Below are positions 18,544 to 27,844 of a stretch of DNA of 39,718 nucleotides, one piece after another. Position numbers and translations under genes: made by a program. This DNA is from an uncultured Opitutales bacterium (lineage in GTDB: Bacteria > Verrucomicrobiota > Verrucomicrobiia > Opitutales > UBA2995), in assembly GCA_938075565.1 (NCBI GenBank), contig CALJGU010000170.1, forward strand, positions 1 through 39,718, written 5' to 3'. Numbering within the stretch: position 1 is the first letter of the stretch; each line of letters begins with the position of its first letter. The notes beneath the pieces were generated by a model. The model did not search any database. It was not told the origin of the DNA and saw only the letters and a list, made by a program, of their open reading frames with translations.

Positions 18544-19899
18544 TTACTTCCCAATACAAAAGCTCGCAAAAAGTTTATCTAAGATGCGTTCATTATCGAT
18601 TCGGCCAACTATTGCTTCAAGATTCGTCATTGCTTCTCTCAAATGATTTGCAACCAGTTCTGCTGGTTCTTCTATTCGGAGCAAATTTGAGGCGGTCTTT
18701 AGTTCGTATTTTGCCGTTTCAAGGGCTGCGTGGTGACGAGCACCCACTGCAACTACATCTCCCTGGCTTGAAATCTTTGGTTCACCTAACAGGTCTGCAA
18801 TTGATCTACGGAGATTGTCGATACCGGTTTGTTCTGTGGCTGATACGCTCACGCTTCTGAAGGATTCAAATTGCTTGTTCTGATTATTGTTCTCGGGCAA
18901 ATCAGATTTGTTCTTAATAACGATCGTTTTACCCGGTATCAAAAGGTTGAATACGTCAGTGTCGAAGGAGGGTGGGGGAGCAGAAGAATCGATTGTAAGC
19001 AATATGATGTCACTTAAAGCAATCTGTTCCAACGTTTTATGAATGCCTTCTTGTTCGATTGTGTCATCGGTTTCATGGATGCCTGCTGTATCTATTATAT
19101 TGATACGATAGGGCTCCACGAAAAACGACGCCTCAATATAATCACGAGTTGTTCCGGGACGATCACTAACAATGGCTCTTGATTCTCCCAATAAACAATT
19201 CATCAAGCTACTCTTACCCGCATTGGGTTCTCCAATGATGATGGCCTTAACTCCTTCTCTTAAATAGATCCCAGTTTGGGCTGTTTCAGATAGGGATTTA
19301 ATTTGATCGGTCAGACCTTCGATTTTCTGTCTGGGAGCATTTTCTTCTTCAGCGGGTAGGTCTTCTTCCGGGAAATCAATATAGGCTTCGATTTCTGCTA
19401 CAATTTGAAGAAGTTCTTCGACCAAATTGTTGATTCGTCTGCTTAAGCTTCCTTGTAACTGATTTGATGCTGCTTTAAATGACAATTCAGTTCTTGCCTT
19501 GATAAGATCTATCACCGCTTCTGCCTGGCTGAGGTCGAGCTTACCATTCATGAATGCGGTTTGCGTAAATTCCCCTGGCAGTGCATGTCTGCATCCACGC
19601 GTAACTAAGTCTTCTAGAACACGTTGGAGTATATACGGATTGCCGTGACATGAGATCTCAAGCATAGGATCTCCCGTGTATGATGCATTCTTTTCGAAAT
19701 AAGAATAAACAACCTGATCTAGAAAGTTTCCCTCTAAATCAATGTAATTTGCGTAGTAGGCGTGTCTTGGGGTAGGGGACTCCTCTCCAAATATGGAATG
19801 AATAAGATCCGTACATAAGGAACCACTGCAGCGAATTACCCCTAAAGCGGATTCACCGTGTGGTGTTGATAAGGCTGTATAAGTGTCCTGTGGCTCCAT
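18544..19899 (-). CDS. mnmE: tRNA modification GTPase MnmE (TrmE)
   Basis: GTPase partner of MnmG in U34 modification. The 451-residue product has an N-terminal folate-binding domain, a helical domain, and an inserted G domain: G1 G-E-P-N-A-G-K-S (223-230), G2 D-R-P-G-T-T-R-D, G3 D-T-A-G, G4 N-K-S-D. It ends with the C-terminal F-C-I-G-K motif whose Cys is needed for modification. It lies 14 bases downstream of recA and immediately before mnmG. Confidence 0.98.
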   Translation of the reverse strand: MEPQDTYTALSTPHGESALGVIRCSGSLCTDLIHSIFGEESPTPRHAYYANYIDLEGNFLDQVVYSYFEKNASYTGDPMLEISCHGNPYILQRVLEDLVTRGCRHALPGEFTQTAFMNGKLDLSQAEAVIDLIKARTELSFKAASNQLQGSLSRRINNLVEELLQIVAEIEAYIDFPEEDLPAEEENAPRQKIEGLTDQIKSLSETAQTGIYLREGVKAIIIGEPNAGKSSLMNCLLGESRAIVSDRPGTTRDYIEASFFVEPYRINIIDTAGIHETDDTIEQEGIHKTLEQIALSDIILLTIDSSAPPPSFDTDVFNLLIPGKTIVIKNKSDLPENNNQNKQFESFRSVSVSATEQTGIDNLRRSIADLLGEPKISSQGDVVAVGARHHAALETAKYELKTASNLLRIEEPAELVANHLREAMTNLEAIVGRIDNERILDKLFASFCIGK

Positions 19900-19913
19900 T
19901 GAATGAAGGAAAA

Positions 19914-20981
19914 CTATCCTTCATCCCCGTCCTCTTCCGTGGACGCAATCACTTTTCCTACACTTGGATTAACTTTTTCCATTATCGCAGCCTTTATTTC
20001 TACCTGCTGATCAAGGTTTTCCATGAGGTGTTGCTTTGCAGCTTCACGTCCTTGACCGATAAGGTCACCTTTGTAGGAAATCCACGCACCTTTCTTGTCC
20101 AATATACCGTGTTCAACTCCAAGATCGATTAAAGATCCCGTTTTGGAGATTCCTTCGTTATACATAATATCGAACTCACATTCGGTAAATGGGGGTGCTA
20201 CTTTGTTCTTAACAACCTTCACGCGTGTTCTGTTCCCCATCACTTTGCCTGAGGGGTCCTTTATCTGACCAATTCGACGTATGTCCATGCGAACAGAAGC
20301 AAAAAACTTCAAAGCACGGCCACCTGGAGTTGTTTCTGGACTCCCGAACATCACACCAATCTTTTCGCGGATTTGGTTGGTGAACATACAAACGCACTTA
20401 CTTTTATTAATGGCTCCGGCCAAGCGTCGCATTGCCTGACTCATCATTCTGGCCTGTAATCCGACTGTTGTGTCACCCATTTGACCATCCAGTTCTGTTC
20501 TGGATACCAAAGCGGCAACGGAATCGAGAACGACTACGTCAACTGCCCCGGATCGTATGAGGGTCTCGGTGATGTTCAGGGCGTCTTCTCCGCTTTCAGG
20601 TTGAGAAATCATTAGTTCGCTGAGATCTACTCCAAGAACACGGGCATATTTTGGGTCTAGAGCATGTTCAACGTCAATAAAGGCAGCGGTTCCACCGTTT
20701 TTCTGTGCTTCAGCAATTAAACCAAGGCAAAGAGTTGTCTTACCTGATGATTCCGGTCCGTAAATTTCACAGATACGTCCGCGAGGTATTCCCCCTATAC
20801 CGAGAGCAAGGTCGATAGCGACCGATCCTGTAGAAATACAGGATACATTGAGCTTGGGAGATTCACCCAGACGCATAATGGCGTTTTCGCCAAATTGCTT
20901 GTTGATTGCTGATATCGCGAGATCGAGGTTCTGTTTACGATCATCGCCGAAGTTTGTTTTTGGTTTTGCTGCTTTTGCCAT
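19914..20981 (-). CDS. recA: Recombinase RecA
   Basis: Strand exchange and SOS co-protease, 355 residues. Walker A is G-P-E-S-S-G-K-T-T (75-83), and the family signature [14 protein letters not shown] appears near 235-248. The C terminus is acidic (E-E-D-G-D-E-G). It heads a minus-strand run with mnmE 14 bases downstream, an unusual but clear arrangement. A dyad about 90 bases upstream could be its operator. It is divergent from a MazG-like gene. Confidence 0.99.
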   Translation of the reverse strand: MAKAAKPKTNFGDDRKQNLDLAISAINKQFGENAIMRLGESPKLNVSCISTGSVAIDLALGIGGIPRGRICEIYGPESSGKTTLCLGLIAEAQKNGGTAAFIDVEHALDPKYARVLGVDLSELMISQPESGEDALNITETLIRSGAVDVVVLDSVAALVSRTELDGQMGDTTVGLQARMMSQAMRRLAGAINKSKCVCMFTNQIREKIGVMFGSPETTPGGRALKFFASVRMDIRRIGQIKDPSGKVMGNRTRVKVVKNKVAPPFTECEFDIMYNEGISKTGSLIDLGVEHGILDKKGAWISYKGDLIGQGREAAKQHLMENLDQQVEIKAAIMEKVNPSVGKVIASTEEDGDEG

Positions 20982-21070
20982 AATATTTGACGAGAAAAAG
21001 GGTTGTCTTAATAGGAATTTCCACCGTCATTTCATGGAGATTCTTTGATTTCTGAGGAATTAAACGATTA

Positions 21071-21086
21071 GTGAACATAGTTTCAC
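21071..21086. promoter_or_regulatory. Dyad between recA and the MazG-like gene, possible SOS operator
   Basis: GTGAAC-ATAG-TTTCAC is an imperfect palindrome (GTGAA/TTCAC arms). GAAC-N4-TTTC differs by one base from the GAAC-N4-GTTC core bound by Gram-positive-type LexA. It lies 90 bases upstream of recA and 41 upstream of the divergent gene. No lexA gene is in the window, so the assignment is tentative. Confidence 0.35.
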
Positions 21087-21126
21087 TGGATGTCCACAAT
21101 TATTTTTCGAGCCCCAGAATTTTGCA

Positions 21127-21501
21127 ATGATTGACCAACAAGATCAGGAAATTACTCTTCAAAAAATAAAGGATGCGGTTCAGGCTTTTGCGTCTGAGCG
21201 TGATTGGGAGCAATTTCATACCCCGAAGAATCTTTCTATGGCGATTGCTGCCGAAGCGGCTGAATTAATGGAGCATTTTTTGTGGCATGACGGGCAACAA
21301 TCATTCGAGGCACTTGATAATCCGAAAAAGCACCAGGAAATTGCGGAAGAGCTCGCAGATATCATCATCTATGCTCTCGAATTCGCGAATATCACCAAGT
21401 TGGATGTCGCTACCATCATTCAGGCAAAAATGAAGGCCAATGCCGAAAAATACCCGGTTGAGAAAGCCAAGGGCAGGGCGGACAAGTATACTGAGCTTTA
21501 G
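21127..21501 (+). CDS. MazG-like nucleotide pyrophosphohydrolase
   Basis: A 124-residue all-helical enzyme predicted to hydrolyse (d)NTPs to NMP plus PPi, cleaning the nucleotide pool. Metal-binding residues appear as E-x2-E in A-E-A-A-E-L (43-47) and E-E-L-A-D (74-78), and the opening E-R-D-W-x-Q-F-H-T-P-K-N-L and closing K-A-K-G-R-A-D-K-Y are typical of the RS21-C6/dCTPase-like group. Divergent from recA and convergent with the SulP gene (33-base gap). The shared promoter region with recA makes a link to DNA damage possible but unproven. Confidence 0.88.
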   Translation: MIDQQDQEITLQKIKDAVQAFASERDWEQFHTPKNLSMAIAAEAAELMEHFLWHDGQQSFEALDNPKKHQEIAEELADIIIYALEFANITKLDVATIIQAKMKANAEKYPVEKAKGRADKYTEL

Positions 21502-21534
21502 GAGAGTTTTAAAAATGCCTACCGATTTGGCTGG

Positions 21535-23340
21535 TTAGCTTTTGTTAGGATCTACGTAAATTCTTACCTTTGCTGATTTCTTTCCAAGAATCTCTTGAGC
21601 ACGCTTAAGTGCTTTGGCGGTTGAGAGATTTGGATTTGAAGGAGTATCCATGAAGAAATTTCTTCGACCAACCGCGGCCAGGATGCCGGAGCCTTTAAAG
21701 ACTTTATAGACATCCCTTCTGGCTCCGCTCACGATCAATCGGCGACCACGTTCACGAATATAAAGAATTAGTTCCTCCAAAGCCATCATGGTGGTGGCAT
21801 CCAAATGGTGCGCATTCCGCATCTTCAGAATGATCACCTTCAGATTGGGCTCCTCGCTCACGATGCGAATTTGATCCCGAAACAGTTCTGCCGCACCGAA
21901 GAATAATTCTCCTTCCACGTGAACGATCGATATATGTTCATCTGCTCGGTCCTGCTTTTTCTTCAGCTCGGTCAGATCTCCCTGCTCATTGAAGGTGTAT
22001 TCGATTAATTCTGGCGTGCTCGCCTTCCTTAGAAACAGCACAATCGAAGTCCCTGTCCCCAAGTAGATCGCAAAGTCCAATTTGAAAAGCAGCCCAGCAA
22101 TTAAGGTCAGATAAAACACAATGGCATCCGTGGTCGTCGATTTGGAAACAATACGGATCTGATGCCGATTGATGAGGGAGATACCCACTCCGATAACAAC
22201 TACAGCCAATGCGGCCCGAGGAATGTACCCAATAAAGGGTCCCAGAGTGAGCACTCCAGTCAGGCACAGCAACCCGGCAAAGATGTGCGACATCGCAGTC
22301 CGGCTTCCACTGGTGAAATTAAGTACCGATCTCGTGAGAGATCCCGACGCTGGCATTCCGGATACAAAGGCACTTGCCAAGTTGGCCGCCCCCATACCAA
22401 GCATCTCCTGATTGCCGTTGATGCGTGCGCCCGTTCGAGCTGCTAGAGATTTTCCAATGGAGGAGCCTTCTAGGATTGCCAGGAAAGCAATAGCCAGAGC
22501 TCCTGGAGCCAATTGATTGATCAGTCCAAAATCCGGGATAGGCAAACTTGCAGGCAACATACCCAATGGCACTTCATCCAACATCACTAGCTCGTATCCA
22601 TTGCGGTTGAAGATAATCCCAACCAGAGACATCACGACCAGAGTCAGCGCCACATTGGGTAACATAGGCAGCTTTTTGATTAGCCCAAAATAGAGCACAA
22701 AGGTCATGGCTCCAAGTCCAAGCGAAGGCCAGTGCACTTGATCGAGGGAGGAGAGCGTTCGTTCCAATACGGCAATAAACGTGCTGGCCCCTTGAATTTC
22801 AAATCCCATGACACTGTCCAATTGATTGGCAATGATTAGGATGGCTGCCGCGGAGATATAGCCCGTCACCACGCTGCGCGAAATATATTGGATCAGATTA
22901 GCAACACCAAGAATAGCCCCCAGGATCAAAAACAGCGCTACCAGCAAGAGAAGGGTGGGCATAGCAGCGAGCTTCTCCGACACCAGGACCATGCCACCGA
23001 TAGTACTCATCAGCATAACGGATGTCGCATTGGTAGGCCCGAGTGCAATAAAGCGACTGCCTGAAAACAAAGGTCCGAAAATACTGGCTATGGCTGCACA
23101 ATAAATACCGTATTGCACCGGCAGACCGCCGATTAAAGCGTAGGCCATCCCTTGTGGAAATGCGAGTAGAGCCACATTAAAACCTGCTCTCAGATCAGCC
23201 AAGCCAGTCTTTGGGGTGTACCCCTTTAACTCTTTGCGAATAGGAAACAGATCCAGGGCATTCCTCTTAAAGCTGTCCTTAACTGCGTTGCTGGCGACCC
23301 GCGCCCTTCTGGCTAATTTTGTTCGTTTGTGGCTTTGCAT
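21535..23340 (-). CDS. SulP-family anion transporter with STAS domain
   Basis: A 601-residue inner-membrane protein from the ATG at 23340 (a TTG six codons earlier is possible). The membrane domain begins with the SulP pattern D-L-R-A-G-F-N-V-A-L-L-A-F-P-Q-G-M-A-Y-A and spans about residues 45-440 with 10 or more helices. A cytoplasmic STAS domain (about 465-570) has the D-A-T-T-M-M-A-L-E-E-L turn. Family substrates include sulfate, bicarbonate and dicarboxylates. Sulfate would suit a genome with several sulfatases, but the gene is not beside them, so substrate stays open. Confidence 0.9.
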   Translation of the reverse strand: MQSHKRTKLARRARVASNAVKDSFKRNALDLFPIRKELKGYTPKTGLADLRAGFNVALLAFPQGMAYALIGGLPVQYGIYCAAIASIFGPLFSGSRFIALGPTNATSVMLMSTIGGMVLVSEKLAAMPTLLLLVALFLILGAILGVANLIQYISRSVVTGYISAAAILIIANQLDSVMGFEIQGASTFIAVLERTLSSLDQVHWPSLGLGAMTFVLYFGLIKKLPMLPNVALTLVVMSLVGIIFNRNGYELVMLDEVPLGMLPASLPIPDFGLINQLAPGALAIAFLAILEGSSIGKSLAARTGARINGNQEMLGMGAANLASAFVSGMPASGSLTRSVLNFTSGSRTAMSHIFAGLLCLTGVLTLGPFIGYIPRAALAVVVIGVGISLINRHQIRIVSKSTTTDAIVFYLTLIAGLLFKLDFAIYLGTGTSIVLFLRKASTPELIEYTFNEQGDLTELKKKQDRADEHISIVHVEGELFFGAAELFRDQIRIVSEEPNLKVIILKMRNAHHLDATTMMALEELILYIRERGRRLIVSGARRDVYKVFKGSGILAAVGRRNFFMDTPSNPNLSTAKALKRAQEILGKKSAKVRIYVDPNKS

Positions 23341-23465
23341 CCAATAGTACGAATTCAACTTCGACGGCTGAACTCGATGGCAGCATGTTTTTCAAAAGCC
23401 GCACTGTGAACCGCTAACTCTTGGAGAGCAATCTTCTAGGTATATAATATCAAGTACCGTAAAGT

Positions 23466-23632
23466 GCTAGGGAGTATTTGTGAATTCTGGAACGAGAGGA
23501 TGAGATGAGATTTAGAGTCCAAAATCTAGCACAAGAACGAGGCGAAACGAGATTCCCCGATTTTGCAGTGCTGGGTTTTGGGCCAAAAGCCCGCTCATCA
23601 TCGACGAGAGGAATTTGCAAATACTCCCTAGC
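23466..23632. repeat. MITE-like element with 15-bp perfect terminal inverted repeats
   Basis: GCTAGGGAGTATTTG (23466-23480) and CAAATACTCCCTAGC (23618-23632) are perfect inverted ends of a 167-base unit. Similarity continues inward (AATTC next to each end), and an inner pair CCAAAATCTAGCAC (23519-23532) and GTGCTGGGTTTTGG (23568-23581) is complementary at 12 of 14 positions. It contains no plausible gene. The right end supplies the uvrC stop codon (23628-23630). No clear target-site duplication was seen. It could be a MITE, or a structured RNA or terminator region. Confidence 0.6.
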
Positions 23633-25127
23633 TTTCCTCGCCGCCTATTTTTTGTTCAAACGACCGCTGCAAGAATTCCCAAAGTTGTTGCGAGAGTTTG
23701 GGGCCAAAACCATCGACTCCCTGAATATCCTCCACCGAAGCCTTTCGCAAACGGTCCAGGGAACGAAAGTGTTTCATAAGATCAGCTCGCCTGACCTTTC
23801 CGAGTCCTGGAAATTCGTCCAGGATGGATTCCTTAATTTTCTTGGAGCGGAGGTTGGCGTTAAAGGTATTGGCAAAACGGTGAGCCTCATCCCGGATGCG
23901 CTGCAGGAGTTTTATGCCAGGTGACTGTGGCATCAGGTTCATCGGCTTCCGCTCGTCTGGAAATATGATTGTTTCCCTTCGCTTCGCCAAACCGATCAAC
24001 GGGGGAGGCTCGATGCCCAGAATCATGAACGCCTTGATGGCTGCTCCTACCTGGCCGGCTCCTCCATCGATTACAACCAGTTCCGGAAACGGTTTCTTCT
24101 CTTCGTGCAATCGGCGGTAGCGTCGACCGACGACTTCTTCCATGGCTCGGAAGTCATCATTCCCCACAAAGCTCTTTATTTTGAATCTTCGATACTGGTT
24201 GTTGGCGGGCTTGCCATCGACGAAGTGTACCATGGATGCCACTACGAACGTTCCCGAGATATGCGAAATATCGAAGCACTCCATGCGACGGGGTAGGGTA
24301 GGGAGTTCTAGAGCTTTCTTCAATTGCTTCATCCCGTACCCACTATCGGATACGATCACAGGTGCTCGTTTGAATCGCCGGTCTTTGGTAATGGTTTTTT
24401 CCAATGCAGCAACGACGTCCCTCAGCTCTGCAGCCTTTTCGTATTGCTGATTTTCTGCAGCCTTTTGCATGGCCTCCTTCAGTTCGCCCAACCATTCCTT
24501 CGCCTTGCCTTCTAGAAATTCGCAGGCTTCCTCCACGCGCTCCGCGTAACTCTCCGTTGTCACAAAGTTTGAGTGCCCGTAGATTTCTCCCCGTACATCG
24601 TCATAGAGGCGATAGTTTCCGTCCTCCTGTAGCTGCGGAGTGGTATCATTGAGGAGTATCCCGAACTTCAGTCGCATTTCCGCCAACGTCTTTCGTAGCA
24701 GACCGGAGTATGCAAATGGGCCAAAGTAGCGGGCCGTGTCATCGCGCTGATTTCGTACTAACTGGAACTTTGGGAACTTCGCCTTTCCATCCAGGCGGAT
24801 GAGCAGGAAACGTTTATCGTCTATGAAATCGGTATTGTATTTGGGCCGCCACTGCTTGATCAGTTTCCCTTCAAGCAAGAGTGCCTCCGTCTCCGATTTC
24901 ACCTGTAGCACCTCAAAGTCGTGAATCACTTTGACCAGGCTTCGGATCTTCGGATGGGTGATTCGTTTCCGGGATGCTTGAAAATAGGTCGAGACCCGCT
25001 TCTTAAGGTCCTTGGCTTTTCCTACATAAATAATCGTGCCCAAACGATCCTTCATCATGTACACACCCGGCTTGTGAGGTAATTGCCTTACCATCTCCTT
25101 TAACTTTGACTGGTCGGGTATCGCCAT
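23628..25127 (-). CDS. uvrC: UvrABC excinuclease subunit UvrC, short, without Fe-S cysteines
   Basis: Makes both incisions in nucleotide excision repair. The 499-residue product from the ATG at 25127 has a GIY-YIG domain (G-V-Y at 21-23, Y-V-G at 34-36), a UVR/UvrB-binding helix pair (about 215-245), the RNase H-like endonuclease half with Asp286, Asp354 and His416, and C-terminal helix-hairpin-helix repeats (about 435-490). Most UvrC are near 600 residues and carry four Cys after the GIY-YIG domain that bind a [4Fe-4S] cluster; this protein has only two Cys in all (202 and 284), so the cluster motif is missing. The frame is open upstream to a TTG at 25205. Its stop codon lies inside an inverted-repeat element. 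Confidence 0.95.
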   Translation of the reverse strand: MAIPDQSKLKEMVRQLPHKPGVYMMKDRLGTIIYVGKAKDLKKRVSTYFQASRKRITHPKIRSLVKVIHDFEVLQVKSETEALLLEGKLIKQWRPKYNTDFIDDKRFLLIRLDGKAKFPKFQLVRNQRDDTARYFGPFAYSGLLRKTLAEMRLKFGILLNDTTPQLQEDGNYRLYDDVRGEIYGHSNFVTTESYAERVEEACEFLEGKAKEWLGELKEAMQKAAENQQYEKAAELRDVVAALEKTITKDRRFKRAPVIVSDSGYGMKQLKKALELPTLPRRMECFDISHISGTFVVASMVHFVDGKPANNQYRRFKIKSFVGNDDFRAMEEVVGRRYRRLHEEKKPFPELVVIDGGAGQVGAAIKAFMILGIEPPPLIGLAKRRETIIFPDERKPMNLMPQSPGIKLLQRIRDEAHRFANTFNANLRSKKIKESILDEFPGLGKVRRADLMKHFRSLDRLRKASVEDIQGVDGFGPKLSQQLWEFLQRSFEQKIGGEES

Positions 25128-25452
25128 GGAGGAATAGTCGTTTCTCAATTCATAGGTTTCAAAGAGACCAGATGTGATGAAGAGCAAGGCGCGGGCTGAA
25201 AGCAAGTGCGGGAACGTAGTCTTCTACGCGACCAAGCGGATTTTAGTCTGGAACGAAGCTTATCGTGCATGTTGTCTCTAGCCTTCGAAAGTGCCTCTTT
25301 GAGGTACTATCTTCAACGATAGTATTCATTTCCAGCCAAGTCTCGACTAACCGCTGATTTTTTAAATAGGTATTGCCCGGACTTTTGAGGGCGCTTGAAA
25401 CTATGATAAAATTTTCGAGATATTCTGACAATTCACAAGACCAGACCATCCA
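25128..25452. other. Divergent uvrC/cinA intergenic region
   Basis: About 325 bases without a recognised gene. It should hold the promoters of uvrC and cinA. The uvrC-proximal part (about 25170-25255) contains the hairpin CGTAG-TCTT-CTACG (25210-25223) and looks like a repeat unit; read on the minus strand it shares short blocks (AAAATC, GTTCCC/ATTCCC, AGCCCGC) in the same order with the element at the uvrC 3' end. No promoter could be fixed. Confidence 0.35.
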
Positions 25453-26709
25453 TTGAAAACGGCACCTACTATTGATCTTATTACCATTGGAGATGAGCTT
25501 CTCCTTGGACTCACTCGAAATGGGCATCTTACCTATCTCGGTGAACAGCTGGCCTTTCGTGGAGCAGCTCCCAATCGCAATATCGTTTGCCGCGACGAAG
25601 CGGGCGAGATTCGGGCTAACTTTGAGCTCGCCTGGAGCGAGGCCGACATCGTCATCACGACCGGTGGTTTAGGTCCTACGTCAGATGACCGCACTCGCGA
25701 TATCATCGCCGAAGTGCTGGAGCTGGAGCTTCTTTACAGTCAGGATGTTGAAGACGCGATCCGCGAGCGATTCCGCTCCTTCAGCAGCACCATGGGAGTC
25801 AATAACAAGAAGCAGGCTTACTATCCTGATGGGGCTGACATTATCATGAATGCCCAGGGCACCGCGCCCGGACTGTGGCTCGAGAAGGATGGAAAGCTTC
25901 TGATCATGTTGCCTGGGCCACCGCGCGAGCTGAACCCCATGTTTGAAAACCAAATCCTTCCGCGCTTGAGTGAAGAAGGCCGATTGGCAGATGCTGCTCA
26001 GATTATCTCCTTTCAAACTTCAGGAATAGGGGAGTCGTCCCTCGAACTCGAATTGGATCCGATTCTCAATCCCCATGAAGATATCAATGTAGCCTTTTGC
26101 GCTCATTACGGTACGGTCGATGTGCGACTCTCGTCCATCACAGGGGATTCGTCTTTAGATTTTGTCCGGGAGCTCGCTGAATCGTGTATCCAGAAATTAG
26201 AATCTCATTTTCTCACCCACGGCATCCGTGGAATCACCCCTGTCATCCTCGACCTGCTGCGTGACCGCCAAGAAACCATCGCGGTGGCAGAATCCTGCAC
26301 AGGCGGATTACTGGGTGCTGCACTTACGGCTGTTCCAGGTTCTTCAGATGTGTTTCAGGGAGGGACGATTACTTATACCAACCAAGCCAAACACGAAATC
26401 CTCGGTGTAGCGCAATCCGATCTTGATCAATACGGTGCTGTCAGTGAACAGGTCGCCCGGGCCATGGCTGAAGGCGTTCGCGAAAAACTCCACAGCACCT
26501 GGGCGCTTTCCACGACTGGCATCGCAGGACCGGGAGGTGGAACTTCCGAAAAACCAGTTGGCACAGTCTTCGTTGGTATGGCTGGTCCGGATGGATCATT
26601 TGCCAAGCAATTGGACTTACGTGGCAACCGTGGTATTGTTCGCGAACGAACGGTTGGTGTTGCTCAAGATATTTTGCGTAGACGGTTATTGAAAATGGTG
26701 GGCAACTAA
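25453..26709 (+). CDS. cinA: CinA-family protein (nicotinamide-nucleotide amidase)
   Basis: A 418-residue two-domain protein. The N-terminal COG1058/MoaB-like domain (about 1-175) has I-G-D-E-L-L-L-G and T-T-G-G-L-G-P-T-S-D-D, linked to ADP-ribose/NAD pyrophosphatase-type activity. The C-terminal PncC domain (about 255-415) has A-E-S-C-T-G-G and S-T-T-G-I-A-G-P-G-G, the NMN deamidase that recycles pyridine nucleotide. Start is TTG at 25453; a stop codon lies nine codons upstream and no ATG fits. It is followed after 25 bases by holA on the same strand. Confidence 0.93.
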   Translation: MKTAPTIDLITIGDELLLGLTRNGHLTYLGEQLAFRGAAPNRNIVCRDEAGEIRANFELAWSEADIVITTGGLGPTSDDRTRDIIAEVLELELLYSQDVEDAIRERFRSFSSTMGVNNKKQAYYPDGADIIMNAQGTAPGLWLEKDGKLLIMLPGPPRELNPMFENQILPRLSEEGRLADAAQIISFQTSGIGESSLELELDPILNPHEDINVAFCAHYGTVDVRLSSITGDSSLDFVRELAESCIQKLESHFLTHGIRGITPVILDLLRDRQETIAVAESCTGGLLGAALTAVPGSSDVFQGGTITYTNQAKHEILGVAQSDLDQYGAVSEQVARAMAEGVREKLHSTWALSTTGIAGPGGGTSEKPVGTVFVGMAGPDGSFAKQLDLRGNRGIVRERTVGVAQDILRRRLLKMVGN

Positions 26710-26734
26710 TCCCTAGTTGGTTCTTCGTATCACT

Positions 26735-27844
26735 ATGGCAGATTTCAACTTCACATTCATTTGCGGCGCCGATGACTTTTGGGTCACTCGGGAGGCGAAG
26801 GCTGTGTTCGAAGATGCCTCCAAAGATGTGGCCGATCCGGAGTTCGGATTGGAAATCGTCAATGGAGCTGCCGGCAATGTCTCCGAGGTTGAAGATGCGG
26901 TGAATCGCTTTGCCTCAGCCGTACAGACCTTGTCCTTGTTCGGTGACAAAAAAATAGTCTGGTTCAAAGACATTACCTTTCTGGCTGACTCGGTGACAGG
27001 AAGAGCCGAAGGCACCATTACCCAGGTGGAGCGCTTAAAGGATTTGCTCAGCACATTGGACCCTTCTGCCGTTACGGTGATCATGTCTGCCTCACCCATC
27101 GATCGTCGTCGGGCGTTTCAAAAATGGTGTGAGAAAAACTCGAATTATACTTTGGCTGACTCAGGCAAACCAGCCGAGCAGGAAGCCCATCTCCGAGAGC
27201 TCGTGCAAAAAGAAGCTCAGGCCCTGGGTATCGAAATCCCGTTCAATCTGGTCACCATCCTGTTGGGCAAACTCAACGGCAACGCACGCCTGGCCATGAT
27301 AGAAGTTCGCAAGATTGCGACCAATATTGGTGAAACAGAGAAAAACGTTACCGAGGAGTTGCTCAACGAACTCGTGCCGAATTTTGGTGAAGGAGATTTC
27401 TTCGAGCCCGTGGAAGCCTTCTACTCGATGAACCTCGAGTGGACCCTGGAATCGCTGCGTCGCTATTTCTTCATAGCCAAAGATTCGCGCCCACTGCTCA
27501 CCAGTCTGCAGAATCGCAATCGCTTGATGATCCAGATGAAGGCCCTGCTGATGTCGGGACAACTTCGTCAGGGACCCCGTGGCATTGACAAAAGTAGCCT
27601 TGAGCGAGCGGCCTCCATGCACACCCAGGCCTTCGCCGGTGAAAACGGAAAGTCTGCCTTCAATGTCTTTACTCAAAACCCCTGGTATCTAGGCCGTCTC
27701 GCTGCGCCCTTAGGCAAGCTATCGCTCAGGAACCTCGTCGACTTCCAAAAGGAATTTCTCCGTGGCTTCCGTGATATCCTGGCCCGCCCAACAGAGCAGC
27801 AGGAAGTGATGCGTGAGATGATGGTGCGCTGTCTGAGCCGGTGA
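26735..27844 (+). CDS. holA: DNA polymerase III delta subunit
   Basis: Clamp-loader subunit that opens the sliding clamp. The 369-residue product from the ATG at 26735 begins with the family pattern F-I-C-G-A-D-D-F-W-V-x-R-E-A-K, then a domain ending in V-T-V-I-M-S-A-S and W-C-E-K, followed by helical collar-domain sequence. It lacks Walker A, as expected for delta. Sequence conservation in this family is low, so the call rests on N-terminal pattern, length and domain order. Probably co-transcribed with cinA. Confidence 0.85.
   Translation: MADFNFTFICGADDFWVTREAKAVFEDASKDVADPEFGLEIVNGAAGNVSEVEDAVNRFASAVQTLSLFGDKKIVWFKDITFLADSVTGRAEGTITQVERLKDLLSTLDPSAVTVIMSASPIDRRRAFQKWCEKNSNYTLADSGKPAEQEAHLRELVQKEAQALGIEIPFNLVTILLGKLNGNARLAMIEVRKIATNIGETEKNVTEELLNELVPNFGEGDFFEPVEAFYSMNLEWTLESLRRYFFIAKDSRPLLTSLQNRNRLMIQMKALLMSGQLRQGPRGIDKSSLERAASMHTQAFAGENGKSAFNVFTQNPWYLGRLAAPLGKLSLRNLVDFQKEFLRGFRDILARPTEQQEVMREMMVRCLSR

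Noticed and set aside
21916-21921. CACGTG core inside the SulP gene as a second parS
   Set aside because: Only TTCCACGTG matches; the right arm does not complete the palindrome.
23505-23924. 139-codon plus-strand frame over the repeat and the uvrC end
   Set aside because: It crosses the inverted-repeat element and is antisense to uvrC; no domain or ribosome site.
27161-27676. 171-codon minus-strand frame opposite holA
   Set aside because: Antisense shadow of a gene with clear family features.
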